The position numbers and the translations under genes were made by a program. Shown piece after piece: positions 45,622 through 53,114 of a DNA stretch of 64,000 nt. The first letter of the stretch is position 1. Every line of letters begins with the position of its first letter. Below the pieces are notes generated by a model, which was not told the origin of the DNA, made no database searches, and saw nothing but the letters and a program-made list of their open reading frames with translations. The DNA is from Paenibacillus lautus NBRC 15380 (GTDB lineage: Bacteria; Bacillota; Bacilli; Paenibacillales; Paenibacillaceae). Location of the stretch: positions 124,001 through 188,000 of the forward strand of contig NZ_BIMF01000004.1 of assembly GCF_004000945.1 (NCBI RefSeq), written 5' to 3'.

Positions 45622-45867
45622 TTATTCAGCCACGACGGATACATTCAAACCATGCTTGGTGAATACGTCGATCATTGCTTTTTTAGCTGCATCAGCATCA
45701 GGTCCGTGTACATGCAGTTCATAGCTTTGGCTGTTGACAAGCGTTGTGAACAGACCCAAGATGCTCTTAACATCAATGTACTTGTTCTCCGCCTGCAAAA
45801 CGATGGAGGATGAGAACTGGCTAGCGGTTTGCGAAATTTCTACGATAGATTGATTGTTATTGGACAT
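45622..45867 (-). CDS. HPr-family protein lacking the active-site histidine
   Basis: An 81-residue protein with HPr fold features. SQTASQF aligns with VQTASKY of B. subtilis HPr, and DVKSILGLFTT with NLKSIMGVMSL, so the regulatory Ser46 equivalent (Ser35 here) is kept. The segment carrying the phosphorylated His15 (GIHARPA) is missing: the chain starts only about 11 residues before SQTASQF. It cannot carry phosphate from Enzyme I. ACGGAGGGATTC precedes the ATG, so the N-terminus is not a calling error. A role like Crh (regulatory, not transport) is a guess. It forms a single-gene unit. Confidence 0.85.
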   Translation of the reverse strand: MSNNNQSIVEISQTASQFSSSIVLQAENKYIDVKSILGLFTTLVNSQSYELHVHGPDADAAKKAMIDVFTKHGLNVSVVAE

Positions 45868-45962
45868 ACGAATCCCTCCGTAACTTTAGGATCTGAATAA
45901 AGCTCATCACTGCACCTTCATGATACATTGAATCCGTTTTCTTATGCAACATTTTTTCCAAT

Positions 45963-47078
45963 CTATTTAAGATTTTCCGGATTTAACGCTGCCAGCTCTG
46001 GAATAACAAATATACCATCCTTGCGAATCAGGCGATCGTCAAAGTAGATTTCCCCGCCGCCGTACTCCGGACGCTGGATCAAAACGAGATCCCAGTGAAT
46101 CGAGGAGCGATTGCCGTTGTCTGTTACATCATATGCTTGACCTGGCGTAAAATGCAGGCTTCCGGCGATTTTCTCATCAAACAGAATATCTTTCATCGGT
46201 GTCAAAATGTACGGGTTGAAGCCGATGGCAAACTCGCCGATATATCTTGCGCCTTCATCCGAATCCAAAATCTCGTTCAAACGTTTTGTGTCGCTGCCGG
46301 TTGCTTCAACAATTTTTCCGTTTTCAAAGCGGAATTTAATATTCTCGAAGGTTACGCCATTGTACAGGGTCGGTGTATTGTATGAGATCGTTCCGTTAAC
46401 CGAATCACGAACAGGCGCTGTGTACACCTCGCCATCCGGAATGTTTTTCTGACCGGAGCATTTCTCCGCACCGATGTTTTTGATCGAGAAGCTGAGATCC
46501 GTTCCCGGTCCCACGATGCGAACCTTGTCGGTATTTCTCATCAGCTCGGCCAAAGGATCCTGGGCGCGGTCCATCTTGGAGTAATCCAGATTACACACAT
46601 CGAAGTAGAAATCCTCAAATGCCTCCGTGCTTGTGTTGGCAAGCTGCGCCATGCTGGCGTTCGGATAGCGGAGAACCACCCATTTCGTACGCTTGACACG
46701 CTCTTCGCTATGTACGGGGTGCGAGTAAAGGGCATTGTACAGCTTCATGTTTTCCTCAGGCACGTCAGCCATATCGTTGACGTTCTCACCTGCGCGGATA
46801 CCGATGTAACAATCCATTTTCTTCATGCGTTCAAGATCCAGCTCAGCCCACAGCTCAAGCTGCTCCTTATTTGCGTTCTTCAGCATTGCACGTTGAACCG
46901 TACGATCTGTCAATTGCACGAACGGGCGGCCACCTTGATTCGCAACCTCCTCAATGATGGCATTTAGCAGATCGCGCTCCGATCCAATCATTTCGATGAG
47001 CACATTTTCGCCTGGCTGCATATCTACCGAATAGTTCACGAGATTTTGAGCCAGTTTTTGAATTCTGGGATCACGCAT
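45963..47078 (-). CDS. M29 family aminopeptidase (AmpS/PepS)
   Basis: A 371-residue cytosolic metallo-aminopeptidase. Metal ligands of the family are in IPDGEVYTAPVRDSVNG, GEFAIGFNP, KIAGSLHFTPG and SSIHWDLVLI, and in YFDDRLIRKDG. The N-terminal part (DPRIQKLAQNLVNYSVDMQPGE) is typical of the family. AAGGAGGATATGACAT precedes the ATG. It stands alone, with no clear partner. Confidence 0.94.
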   Translation of the reverse strand: MRDPRIQKLAQNLVNYSVDMQPGENVLIEMIGSERDLLNAIIEEVANQGGRPFVQLTDRTVQRAMLKNANKEQLELWAELDLERMKKMDCYIGIRAGENVNDMADVPEENMKLYNALYSHPVHSEERVKRTKWVVLRYPNASMAQLANTSTEAFEDFYFDVCNLDYSKMDRAQDPLAELMRNTDKVRIVGPGTDLSFSIKNIGAEKCSGQKNIPDGEVYTAPVRDSVNGTISYNTPTLYNGVTFENIKFRFENGKIVEATGSDTKRLNEILDSDEGARYIGEFAIGFNPYILTPMKDILFDEKIAGSLHFTPGQAYDVTDNGNRSSIHWDLVLIQRPEYGGGEIYFDDRLIRKDGIFVIPELAALNPENLK

Positions 47079-47206
47079 ATGTCATATCCTCCTTATGATG
47101 ACTGTTCCCTACATGAATTGAACAGTGGTAAATTTATAAATTATTGTAGCATGCGAACAGCCCTAAGTCAGCGTTCATCGTTAAAAAAATTTTCATGGTT
47201 ATTCCT

Positions 47207-48034
47207 TCAATAACCGGTAAACGTAACATCGGACAGCAGTGTTTCCGTGCGTGTTCTGCCTTGTTCGTCTACAAAAAACAATGTTCGTTCCATAGTCAGT
47301 TTGGTAGGAAGTTGCTTTTTTTTGTTAATGGTTACATGAGAGACCGAAACAGTATCCGCCCTGCTCAACATGTTCTTCATTTCAGTATAGTCCCGCTCCC
47401 ACACGGCCTTCAGTTGTTTACGAACCTTCGGATCTTCACTGTACAGCGGATCTCCTTTGCGTTCGATCCGCTCCGCCAGCGCCTTCATCTGCTCATCCAG
47501 CGATCCGTAGACCATATTGGCAGCCGCCTCCGGTGACAACTCAATGCGCAGCACCTTGGTTCCTCTTGCCGCCCCCAGTTCCTGGGTTACCGTCTTCTCC
47601 GACTTTCCGATATACTCCAGCAATTCAAGCGGATTCAGGCGGGCCATCCACAATTCCTCGGCATGTCCCGATGAGAGCGCGCTCCACTTGCCTTCCTTGC
47701 GCTTCAGCGCCACGGTAAGTCCTTCCGATTTATATACCGAATCCGCAGATACCTTATCACTACGTATTGTTGTGCCCTTGTCTCTTGATGATAGTGTCAG
47801 ATCCTTATGATGCTGCAGATTGCCTTCAAATGCCAAACTTTGCTGAAACGGTCCGTTTTCTCCGCTCCGAATCGCCGCTTCTCCCCGAAAAGAGAAATTA
47901 TCAATGCCGGACAGCCCCGATAGGGCGCGGTTAAACGATTCTTCGGCAGACAATTGTTCCTGCCAGGCACATCCGGTTAAGCAAAAGACGAACAAAACCA
48001 TTCCGATGACGCTCCGTGATCTTCCCATTCTCAT
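47207..48034 (-). CDS. putative lipoprotein of unknown function
   Basis: A protein of about 275 residues. It starts with a basic region and hydrophobic signal (SVIGMVLFVFCLTGCAW), giving a lipobox LTGC with the modified Cys near position 22. The mature part has alternating polar beta-strand-like segments such as SGIDNFSFRGEAAIR and LAFEGNLQHHKDLTL, resembling LolA/LppX-like outer-face folds in a general way only. It carries an Arg/Lys-rich helical section. ATG at 48034 has GAGGGG 9 bases upstream; ATGs at 48040 and 48028 are also open. Family not recognised. Confidence 0.75.
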   Translation of the reverse strand: MRMGRSRSVIGMVLFVFCLTGCAWQEQLSAEESFNRALSGLSGIDNFSFRGEAAIRSGENGPFQQSLAFEGNLQHHKDLTLSSRDKGTTIRSDKVSADSVYKSEGLTVALKRKEGKWSALSSGHAEELWMARLNPLELLEYIGKSEKTVTQELGAARGTKVLRIELSPEAAANMVYGSLDEQMKALAERIERKGDPLYSEDPKVRKQLKAVWERDYTEMKNMLSRADTVSVSHVTINKKKQLPTKLTMERTLFFVDEQGRTRTETLLSDVTFTGY

Positions 48035-48101
48035 AATCATCAGCCCCTCGTTGATCTTGTTCTTAGGCTATCCGCGGCCCATCACATTATGCAGATTACA
48101 T

Positions 48102-48136
48102 AAAAAACCCTGCAGCCACTAAATAGCTGCAGGGTA
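48102..48136 (-). terminator. rho-independent terminator of the dgcP-like gene
   Basis: ACCCTGCAGC (48108-48117) pairs with GCTGCAGGGT (48127-48136). TTTTTT follows on the minus strand. Confidence 0.88.
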
Positions 48137-48137
48137 T

Positions 48138-50129
48138 TTAATCCAAACCGATTTCAGCCTCGGCTCTCTCCACGACAATCCGGTTGCGGCCGCCGTTCTT
48201 CGCTTCGTACAGGGCCATATCCGCTCGATAAAAGAGGGTCTCCACGCTGATCTTCTCATTGGTCCAGTTCCATTCAGAAATTCCGCAGGACACCGTTACG
48301 CGCGGATCGGTCTCTTCCGATACCCTTATGCGAATCCGTTCGGCGACCTGCATCGCCTGCTGAATGCCGAGTCCCGGCAAATACACGGCAAGCTCCTCGC
48401 CGCCCCAGCGGGCCGGAATATCACTGTGACGAATCGTTGTCTTCACGATACTGCTGACCTGCTTCAAAATTTTGTCCCCCCGCTGGTGACCGAACGTATC
48501 ATTGACCTGCTTGAATTCATCGATATCCACCACAATGAGAGAACCGCAAAAATCACGGTTCTGACATTCATAAATCATTTCATCAAGATAATGCCTCGCA
48601 TACAGTTCAGTCAGCATATCCCGGTTTGCCATTCTTCTCACTTCCGCATGCAGAAAGGCATTGCCGATAGCCAGACCAATATGGCTTGTCAGGGCTTGAA
48701 GCAACCGATAGCTGTCATACGAAAAATAATGCCGCTTCGCATGGGTGAGAAGGACAACGCCCCGTACCTCACCGTTTACAGTAAGCGGAGTAGCAATCAT
48801 CGAGCTGGAATGAGTGCTCTCCATCAGCCGGGATTCAGCCGGATGTTCTTCGTGATAGTCTGACAGGATGAGCGGCTCCTTGGAATGATAGACTAGGCCG
48901 CCTAAACCGTAATCCTTCTCAAAGACCTCTTTGGCAAGCCACTCGGCGTTGCAGGATACCACTTCAAGACCGCCAAGCTCCTCGTTATAAATCAAAATGC
49001 AGCAGTAATCGGCCTCAAGAATCTTTAGCAGCTCATGGTTGGCAAATTGGAATATCTCCGCCAAATGCAAGCTTTTGTTCAATCGCTGTGTCAGTTCATT
49101 AATCATACGCAGCTCATGAATCATCAGATTGGACTGCTCGTACAATTTGGCATTCTCAAACGCGGTGCCCGCAGCATCGGCCATCATCCCGAGGAGCTCC
49201 AGATCCATATCGGGCAGCTCAGACTTGTCCACTTCCACATGGAGCACGCCATAAACACCCTGCTTGCCTCCCATGGGAATCCCGATTTCCACGATTGAAT
49301 CGGGTTCCTCATGTTCATGAATCGTGAGGGTACCCTCCATAAATGTGCGGACATAAACCTCTTTCTGCCAATGATGGAGCAGCAGGGGACGCACCAGCGG
49401 ATGTCCGCTCTCATGGTCCTGAGACATAAACAATTCGACTTTGGCCTTGGGATACAGCGCCAGAACACTGTCTATAGCCTCCACCAGCACACTGTCCACA
49501 TTAATCTGGACATGCATCCGCTTTACATACTGAAACATGATGGAACGCCTGTGCACCTCACGCTCAGCTTGAGTGTGAACTTTCTCCAGATCATCAGCAA
49601 ATACGTATTCCAGCTTCCGATAGAAGCAGGAACGAAACAATAACGCGTACGTTTCTGTCAGCATAAGTGACTGTTCCGGCTCCATCGCATGCGAGGAAAC
49701 ACTGACCATCACCGCAAATACATCACCATGAATGCGAGTGAAGAGCGGGACAGCGCACAACACTTTTCCCTCAAACGAACCTTTCCCCATCCCTTGGGCG
49801 GCTTCTTTGGAGTTTAAAACAAGCGATAACGTCTCATCTTCTCTTGCATTAAGGTATTCCGTTATTTCGGACGCCCCTGTCAGCCAAGCTCCCTCATGAG
49901 AAAGAAGGGCCCAGCTGAATCTCTTCATCGCCTGTGTGCCTGCGCTTTCTCTTAGCCACTCCAGATAGCTGTCTGATATGAGAGGCTGAATATAAGGGAA
50001 ATCATGAGGTGTAATATCCAAGCTCTGAAGCCAAAAACGAGGCTCGTTTCCAGGAATTGGCCCGGCATCATTTAACGTAACTGCAGAGCCGGGAGAGCTT
50101 TCATACACTTTCCGTTGATCTTCTGACAT
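48138..50129 (-). CDS. GAF-GGDEF diguanylate cyclase (DgcP/YtrP-like)
   Basis: A 663-residue cytosolic sensor making cyclic di-GMP. An N-terminal region and two GAF-like domains (about 185-330 and 345-490) are followed by GGDEF (about 500-655). The catalytic loop reads RWGGEELAVYLPG (about 573-577), an active GGEEL version. RHSD lies exactly 5 residues before it, a complete inhibitory I-site. NRDMLTELYARHYLDE and DIDEFKQVNDTFGHQRGD are intact. AAAGGAGCGCCCAAT precedes the ATG. It is beside rpsD, as ytrP (dgcP) is in B. subtilis, which supports orthology. Confidence 0.92.
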   Translation of the reverse strand: MSEDQRKVYESSPGSAVTLNDAGPIPGNEPRFWLQSLDITPHDFPYIQPLISDSYLEWLRESAGTQAMKRFSWALLSHEGAWLTGASEITEYLNAREDETLSLVLNSKEAAQGMGKGSFEGKVLCAVPLFTRIHGDVFAVMVSVSSHAMEPEQSLMLTETYALLFRSCFYRKLEYVFADDLEKVHTQAEREVHRRSIMFQYVKRMHVQINVDSVLVEAIDSVLALYPKAKVELFMSQDHESGHPLVRPLLLHHWQKEVYVRTFMEGTLTIHEHEEPDSIVEIGIPMGGKQGVYGVLHVEVDKSELPDMDLELLGMMADAAGTAFENAKLYEQSNLMIHELRMINELTQRLNKSLHLAEIFQFANHELLKILEADYCCILIYNEELGGLEVVSCNAEWLAKEVFEKDYGLGGLVYHSKEPLILSDYHEEHPAESRLMESTHSSSMIATPLTVNGEVRGVVLLTHAKRHYFSYDSYRLLQALTSHIGLAIGNAFLHAEVRRMANRDMLTELYARHYLDEMIYECQNRDFCGSLIVVDIDEFKQVNDTFGHQRGDKILKQVSSIVKTTIRHSDIPARWGGEELAVYLPGLGIQQAMQVAERIRIRVSEETDPRVTVSCGISEWNWTNEKISVETLFYRADMALYEAKNGGRNRIVVERAEAEIGLD

Positions 50130-50442
50130 ATTGGGCGCTCCTTTGCACCATTATAAAAGGCCTATCCAAGACTGGCGTTCCGATTCATAATGTAAGGATC
50201 CTTTTGGCTGCCGCATGAATGGCGGTAACCCAGCTGTTCAACATGTTGGGAGGGTGATGATATACATCAAAAGATGTTACGATATGTAACTAGATAAATG
50301 AGACTACTTAATCCAATATCATCTTACTCTTTTCTACCCATTTTTGCATTAGAATTTATGCGTTTTTCACAATAATTTTAGGTCCATGGTCCTATCGACA
50401 AAATTAGACAAAAGCCAAGTTATAGTAAGTTGCAGGTTGAAC

Positions 50443-50470
50443 TTGACTTTATATCATTACTTCATATAAT
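50443..50470 (+). promoter_or_regulatory. sigma-A promoter of rpsD
   Basis: TTGACT (50443-50448) and TATAAT (50465-50470) lie 16 bases apart. The predicted start leaves a leader of about 185 bases before the rpsD ATG. Confidence 0.75.
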
Positions 50471-50661
50471 ATTTATTGTTGAGTAAGAATGCAATGCATT
50501 CCATGAATTTGGGCGGGTTGTGTCACCCTCACGTTATTTGTTACTGACAGGACAGCGGCTGAACTTTCCTGCCAGATCTTCCGGCGATTACGGTTAGAGC
50601 AAACAAATACGGCGCAAATAGAGCCCTAATGAAACTTTAATTAAAAAGGAGTCTATATAAC
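50471..50661 (+). promoter_or_regulatory. rpsD leader, possible S4 autoregulatory RNA
   Basis: The leader holds a palindrome GAATGCAATGCATTC (50487-50501) and further GC-rich hairpin candidates around GGGTTGTGTCACCC and ACAGGACAGCGG. B. subtilis rpsD is repressed by S4 binding its own leader. The same role here is inference: no consensus fold was derived. The rest of the 50130-50442 gap is AT-rich and holds no gene I can support. Confidence 0.35.
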
Positions 50662-51264
50662 ATGGCACGTTACACCGGTCCTAAATTTAAATTAAGCCGT
50701 CGTCTGGGAATCTCCCTGAGCGGTACAGGTAAAGAATTGGCTAAGCGCCCTTTCCCTCCAGGTCAGCATGGTCCTAACCAACGGAGAAAAGTAAGTAACT
50801 ATGGTATGCAGCTTCAAGAAAAGCAAAAGCTGCGTCATATGTACGGCTTGGGCGAGAAGCAATTTAAAACTCTGTTTAACAAAGCAACTGGCATGAAAGG
50901 GATCGCTGGTGAGAACTTTATGTTCCTGCTTGAGAGCCGTCTGGACAACCTGGTTTACCGTCTTGGCTTCAGCAACTCCCGTGCGGGTGCTCGTCAATTG
51001 GTAGCTCACGGTCACGTGACTGTGAACGGCAAGAAAGTCGATATCGCTTCTTACGCTGTAAGCACTGGCGATGTAATCGGTCTTCGTGAAAGAAGCCGCA
51101 GCCTCTCTTCCATCAAAGAAGCTTTGGCTAACCGCGTACATCTTCCAGCTTACCTGGAGTTTGATGAAGCAGCAATGGAAGGGAAATACATCCGTCTTCC
51201 AGAACGTTCCGAACTTTCCCAAGATATCGATGAGAAGCAAATCGTCGAATTCTACAACCGTTAA
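50662..51264 (+). CDS. rpsD: 30S ribosomal protein S4
   Basis: A 200-residue S4 with the usual [16 protein letters not shown] start, an S4 RNA-binding domain ([40 protein letters not shown] region, residues about 92-130) and a C-terminal [13 protein letters not shown]. It nucleates 30S assembly. AAAAAGGAGTC precedes the ATG. The N-terminal zinc cysteines found in some S4 versions are absent. A terminator follows at 51281-51316. Confidence 0.98.
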   Translation: MARYTGPKFKLSRRLGISLSGTGKELAKRPFPPGQHGPNQRRKVSNYGMQLQEKQKLRHMYGLGEKQFKTLFNKATGMKGIAGENFMFLLESRLDNLVYRLGFSNSRAGARQLVAHGHVTVNGKKVDIASYAVSTGDVIGLRERSRSLSSIKEALANRVHLPAYLEFDEAAMEGKYIRLPERSELSQDIDEKQIVEFYNR

Positions 51265-51280
51265 GATTAACTCGGAACCC

Positions 51281-51316
51281 AAAAAACCTGAAGGCCTCGG
51301 CCTTCAGGTTTTTTTA
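51281..51316 (+). terminator. rho-independent terminator of rpsD
   Basis: AAAAAACCTGAAGGCC and GGCCTTCAGGTTTTTTT form a nearly perfect stem with a short loop and a T-tract. Confidence 0.92.
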
Positions 51317-51326
51317 TCCTTTTCTC

Positions 51327-51390
51327 GCAAGAAAAATCACAGCTAAGCGCGGTCTGTCTTCTGAGAAAGACATCGACAGTCGTTTTATGA
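51327..51390. repeat. dispersed palindromic repeat, copy D (degraded)
   Basis: GCAAGAAAAATCACAGC, then GCGCGGTCTGTCTTC and ACATCGACAGTCGTTTTATGA follow the order of copies C1 and inverted A. The 3' arm has lost the stem sequence. It lies between the rpsD terminator and convergent tyrS. Confidence 0.55.
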
Positions 51391-51412
51391 ATCCTCTGCA
51401 CTTTCAATAACC

Positions 51413-52663
51413 TCAAAAAAGCTTCAATCTGGCAAATTTACGCCTACCCAGTTGAACCACATCCCCATCCCGAGGAACGATCTCACCGTAGATGTCGCTG
51501 CACTTCTCACCATTCCATTTTACGGCCCCCTGCTGGATGCTCCGTCTGGCCTCACCATTGGAAGCGGCAAAACCGAGCAGTGTCAGCAGTTTGATAAGCG
51601 TAATCTTTCCATCCTCCAGTTCTCCGCCCGGTACAACGTAATCCTCGATGTTTTCAGGAAGTGCCTTCTGCTGGAAGACGGTCACAAAATGCTGCTGTGC
51701 AGCATCCGCAGCCTCCCTCCCATGATACATGCGAACGAGCGTGTGCGAGAGACTCATCTTGGCATCCCGGGGATGAACGCTTCCGTCCCGAAGCCCCTTC
51801 TCCAGTCTGGTTACCTCCTCGCCGGCCATATCCGTGGCCAAGCTGAAGTATTTGAGCGTGAGCTCATCCGGAACGGACATGGATTTACCGTAAATCTCAT
51901 TTCTCTCTTCATCGATACCGATGTAATTGCCCAAGCTCTTACTCATCTTCTGTAAGCCGTCCAGCCCTTCGATAAGCGGCATCGTGATCGCAACCTGAGG
52001 TTCTGAGCCATATTCCTTCTGCAGGGTGCGTCCCATCAGCAAGTTAAACTTCTGGTCCGTCCCCCCAAGCTCGACATCGGTTTTAAGCGCCACGGAATCC
52101 ATGCCCTGCATCAACGGGTAAAAAAACTCATGGATGCTGATCGGAAGTCCGCCCTGGTAACGTTTTGTAAAATCATCGCGCTCCAGCATCCGTGCCACCG
52201 TAACCTTTGCCGATAAGCTGACCACTTCGGCAAAAGTCATCGGCGCAAGCCACTCGGAATTGTAGTATACCTTCGTTTTCTCAGGATCCAATACTTTATA
52301 TATTTGTTTTTTGTACGTTTCCGCATGCCGCCTCACATCCTCTTCGGACAATTGCTTACGCGTTTCGGATTTGCCTGTTGGATCTCCAATCCTGCCCGTA
52401 AAGTCCCCGATGATGAGCTGTACTTCATGACCGAGTTCCTGAAACTGACGCAGCTTCTGCAGCACAACGGTATGCCCGACGTGAAGATCTGGCGCTGACG
52501 GGTCCATACCCAGCTTCACGCGCAGCGGCTCGCCGGTTACGACCGATTTCGTCACCTTCTGTCTCATCTCTTCTTCCGGAATGATCTCCACCACTCCACG
52601 GGAAATCGCCTCCATCTGCCGTTCCACCTCCTGCTGCTGAACGTTCGATAAATTCCATTTCAT
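51413..52663 (-). CDS. tyrS: tyrosyl-tRNA synthetase
   Basis: A 416-residue class I synthetase. The HIGH motif is in DPSAPDLHVGHTVVLQKLR, and the KMSKS motif is in QKMSKSLGNYIGI. GGTDQKFNLLMGR is the tyrosine-binding region. A C-terminal S4-like domain (about 350-415) binds tRNA. The type with PDLHVGH and KMSKS resembles TyrZ-like enzymes rather than the classic TyrS of B. subtilis; this is judged only by eye. GGGAGGCGTGCGGAAAC precedes the ATG. A T-box leader lies directly upstream. Confidence 0.96.
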   Translation of the reverse strand: MKWNLSNVQQQEVERQMEAISRGVVEIIPEEEMRQKVTKSVVTGEPLRVKLGMDPSAPDLHVGHTVVLQKLRQFQELGHEVQLIIGDFTGRIGDPTGKSETRKQLSEEDVRRHAETYKKQIYKVLDPEKTKVYYNSEWLAPMTFAEVVSLSAKVTVARMLERDDFTKRYQGGLPISIHEFFYPLMQGMDSVALKTDVELGGTDQKFNLLMGRTLQKEYGSEPQVAITMPLIEGLDGLQKMSKSLGNYIGIDEERNEIYGKSMSVPDELTLKYFSLATDMAGEEVTRLEKGLRDGSVHPRDAKMSLSHTLVRMYHGREAADAAQQHFVTVFQQKALPENIEDYVVPGGELEDGKITLIKLLTLLGFAASNGEARRSIQQGAVKWNGEKCSDIYGEIVPRDGDVVQLGRRKFARLKLF

Positions 52664-52695
52664 GTTTCCGCACGCCTCCCTCTATTTATGAACGC

Positions 52696-52985
52696 AAAAA
52701 AGCTCCTACTCATCCCAAGGGACGAGTAGGAGCGCTCGCGTTACCACCCTAATTAAAATCCGTTACCTCGGGAACGGATTTTCACTTCATTGCCATAACG
52801 GGTTGTCATCCCGGAACCGGACTACTGTAACAGCCGCACGCATGCACGACTCTTTTCCCCCGGTCAGCTCCGGACGGTAATTCAAAGGGGCTCGTTATCG
52901 ATTTACACCACCCACCGACTCTCTGGAAACGAAAGCTCCGCCTTCTACTGGGGTCCTTCAAAGCTTTTCACGATATGAACTTTGC
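52696..52985 (-). promoter_or_regulatory. T-box riboswitch leader of tyrS
   Basis: The T-box sequence AGGGTGGTAACGCG lies at 52750-52737 (minus strand). It is followed by a terminator made of AGCGCTCCTACTCGTCCC and GGGATGAGTAGGAGC with TTTTTT (52733-52696). A stem-I-like region with the AGAGAG bulge sequence precedes it. A UAC triplet at 52879-52877 (in GAATTACCG) could be the tyrosine specifier codon. Uncharged tRNA-Tyr should pair and allow readthrough into tyrS. Confidence 0.93.
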
Positions 52986-52989
52986 ATTA

Positions 52990-53019
52990 TTTGTATCATA
53001 TGCTTTCCGAAAAAGTCAA
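52990..53019 (-). promoter_or_regulatory. promoter of the T-box/tyrS transcript
   Basis: TTGACT (53019-53014) and TACAAA (52995-52990) on the minus strand, 18 bases apart. The -10 match is moderate. Confidence 0.5.
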
Positions 53020-53068
53020 TCTTCCTCAAAAAAGGACACGCTATATAGGGACACATGATTCAAAACCT

Positions 53069-53085
53069 TCGATTTATGCTATAAT
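53069..53085 (+). promoter_or_regulatory. extended -10 promoter of the PBP1A gene
   Basis: TATGCTATAAT holds an extended TG-N and a perfect TATAAT at 53080-53085. The -35 region (GATTCA) is weak. It lies about 30 bases ahead of the PBP1A ATG. Confidence 0.55.
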
Positions 53086-53114
53086 AGGTGCGTTAAAAGG
53101 AGGAGTATACATTC

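Noticed and set aside
50257..50289. Ten-codon frame with a GGGAGGG upstream in the gap before rpsD
   Set aside because: Too short to support; the purine run may be chance and it lies upstream of the rpsD promoter.
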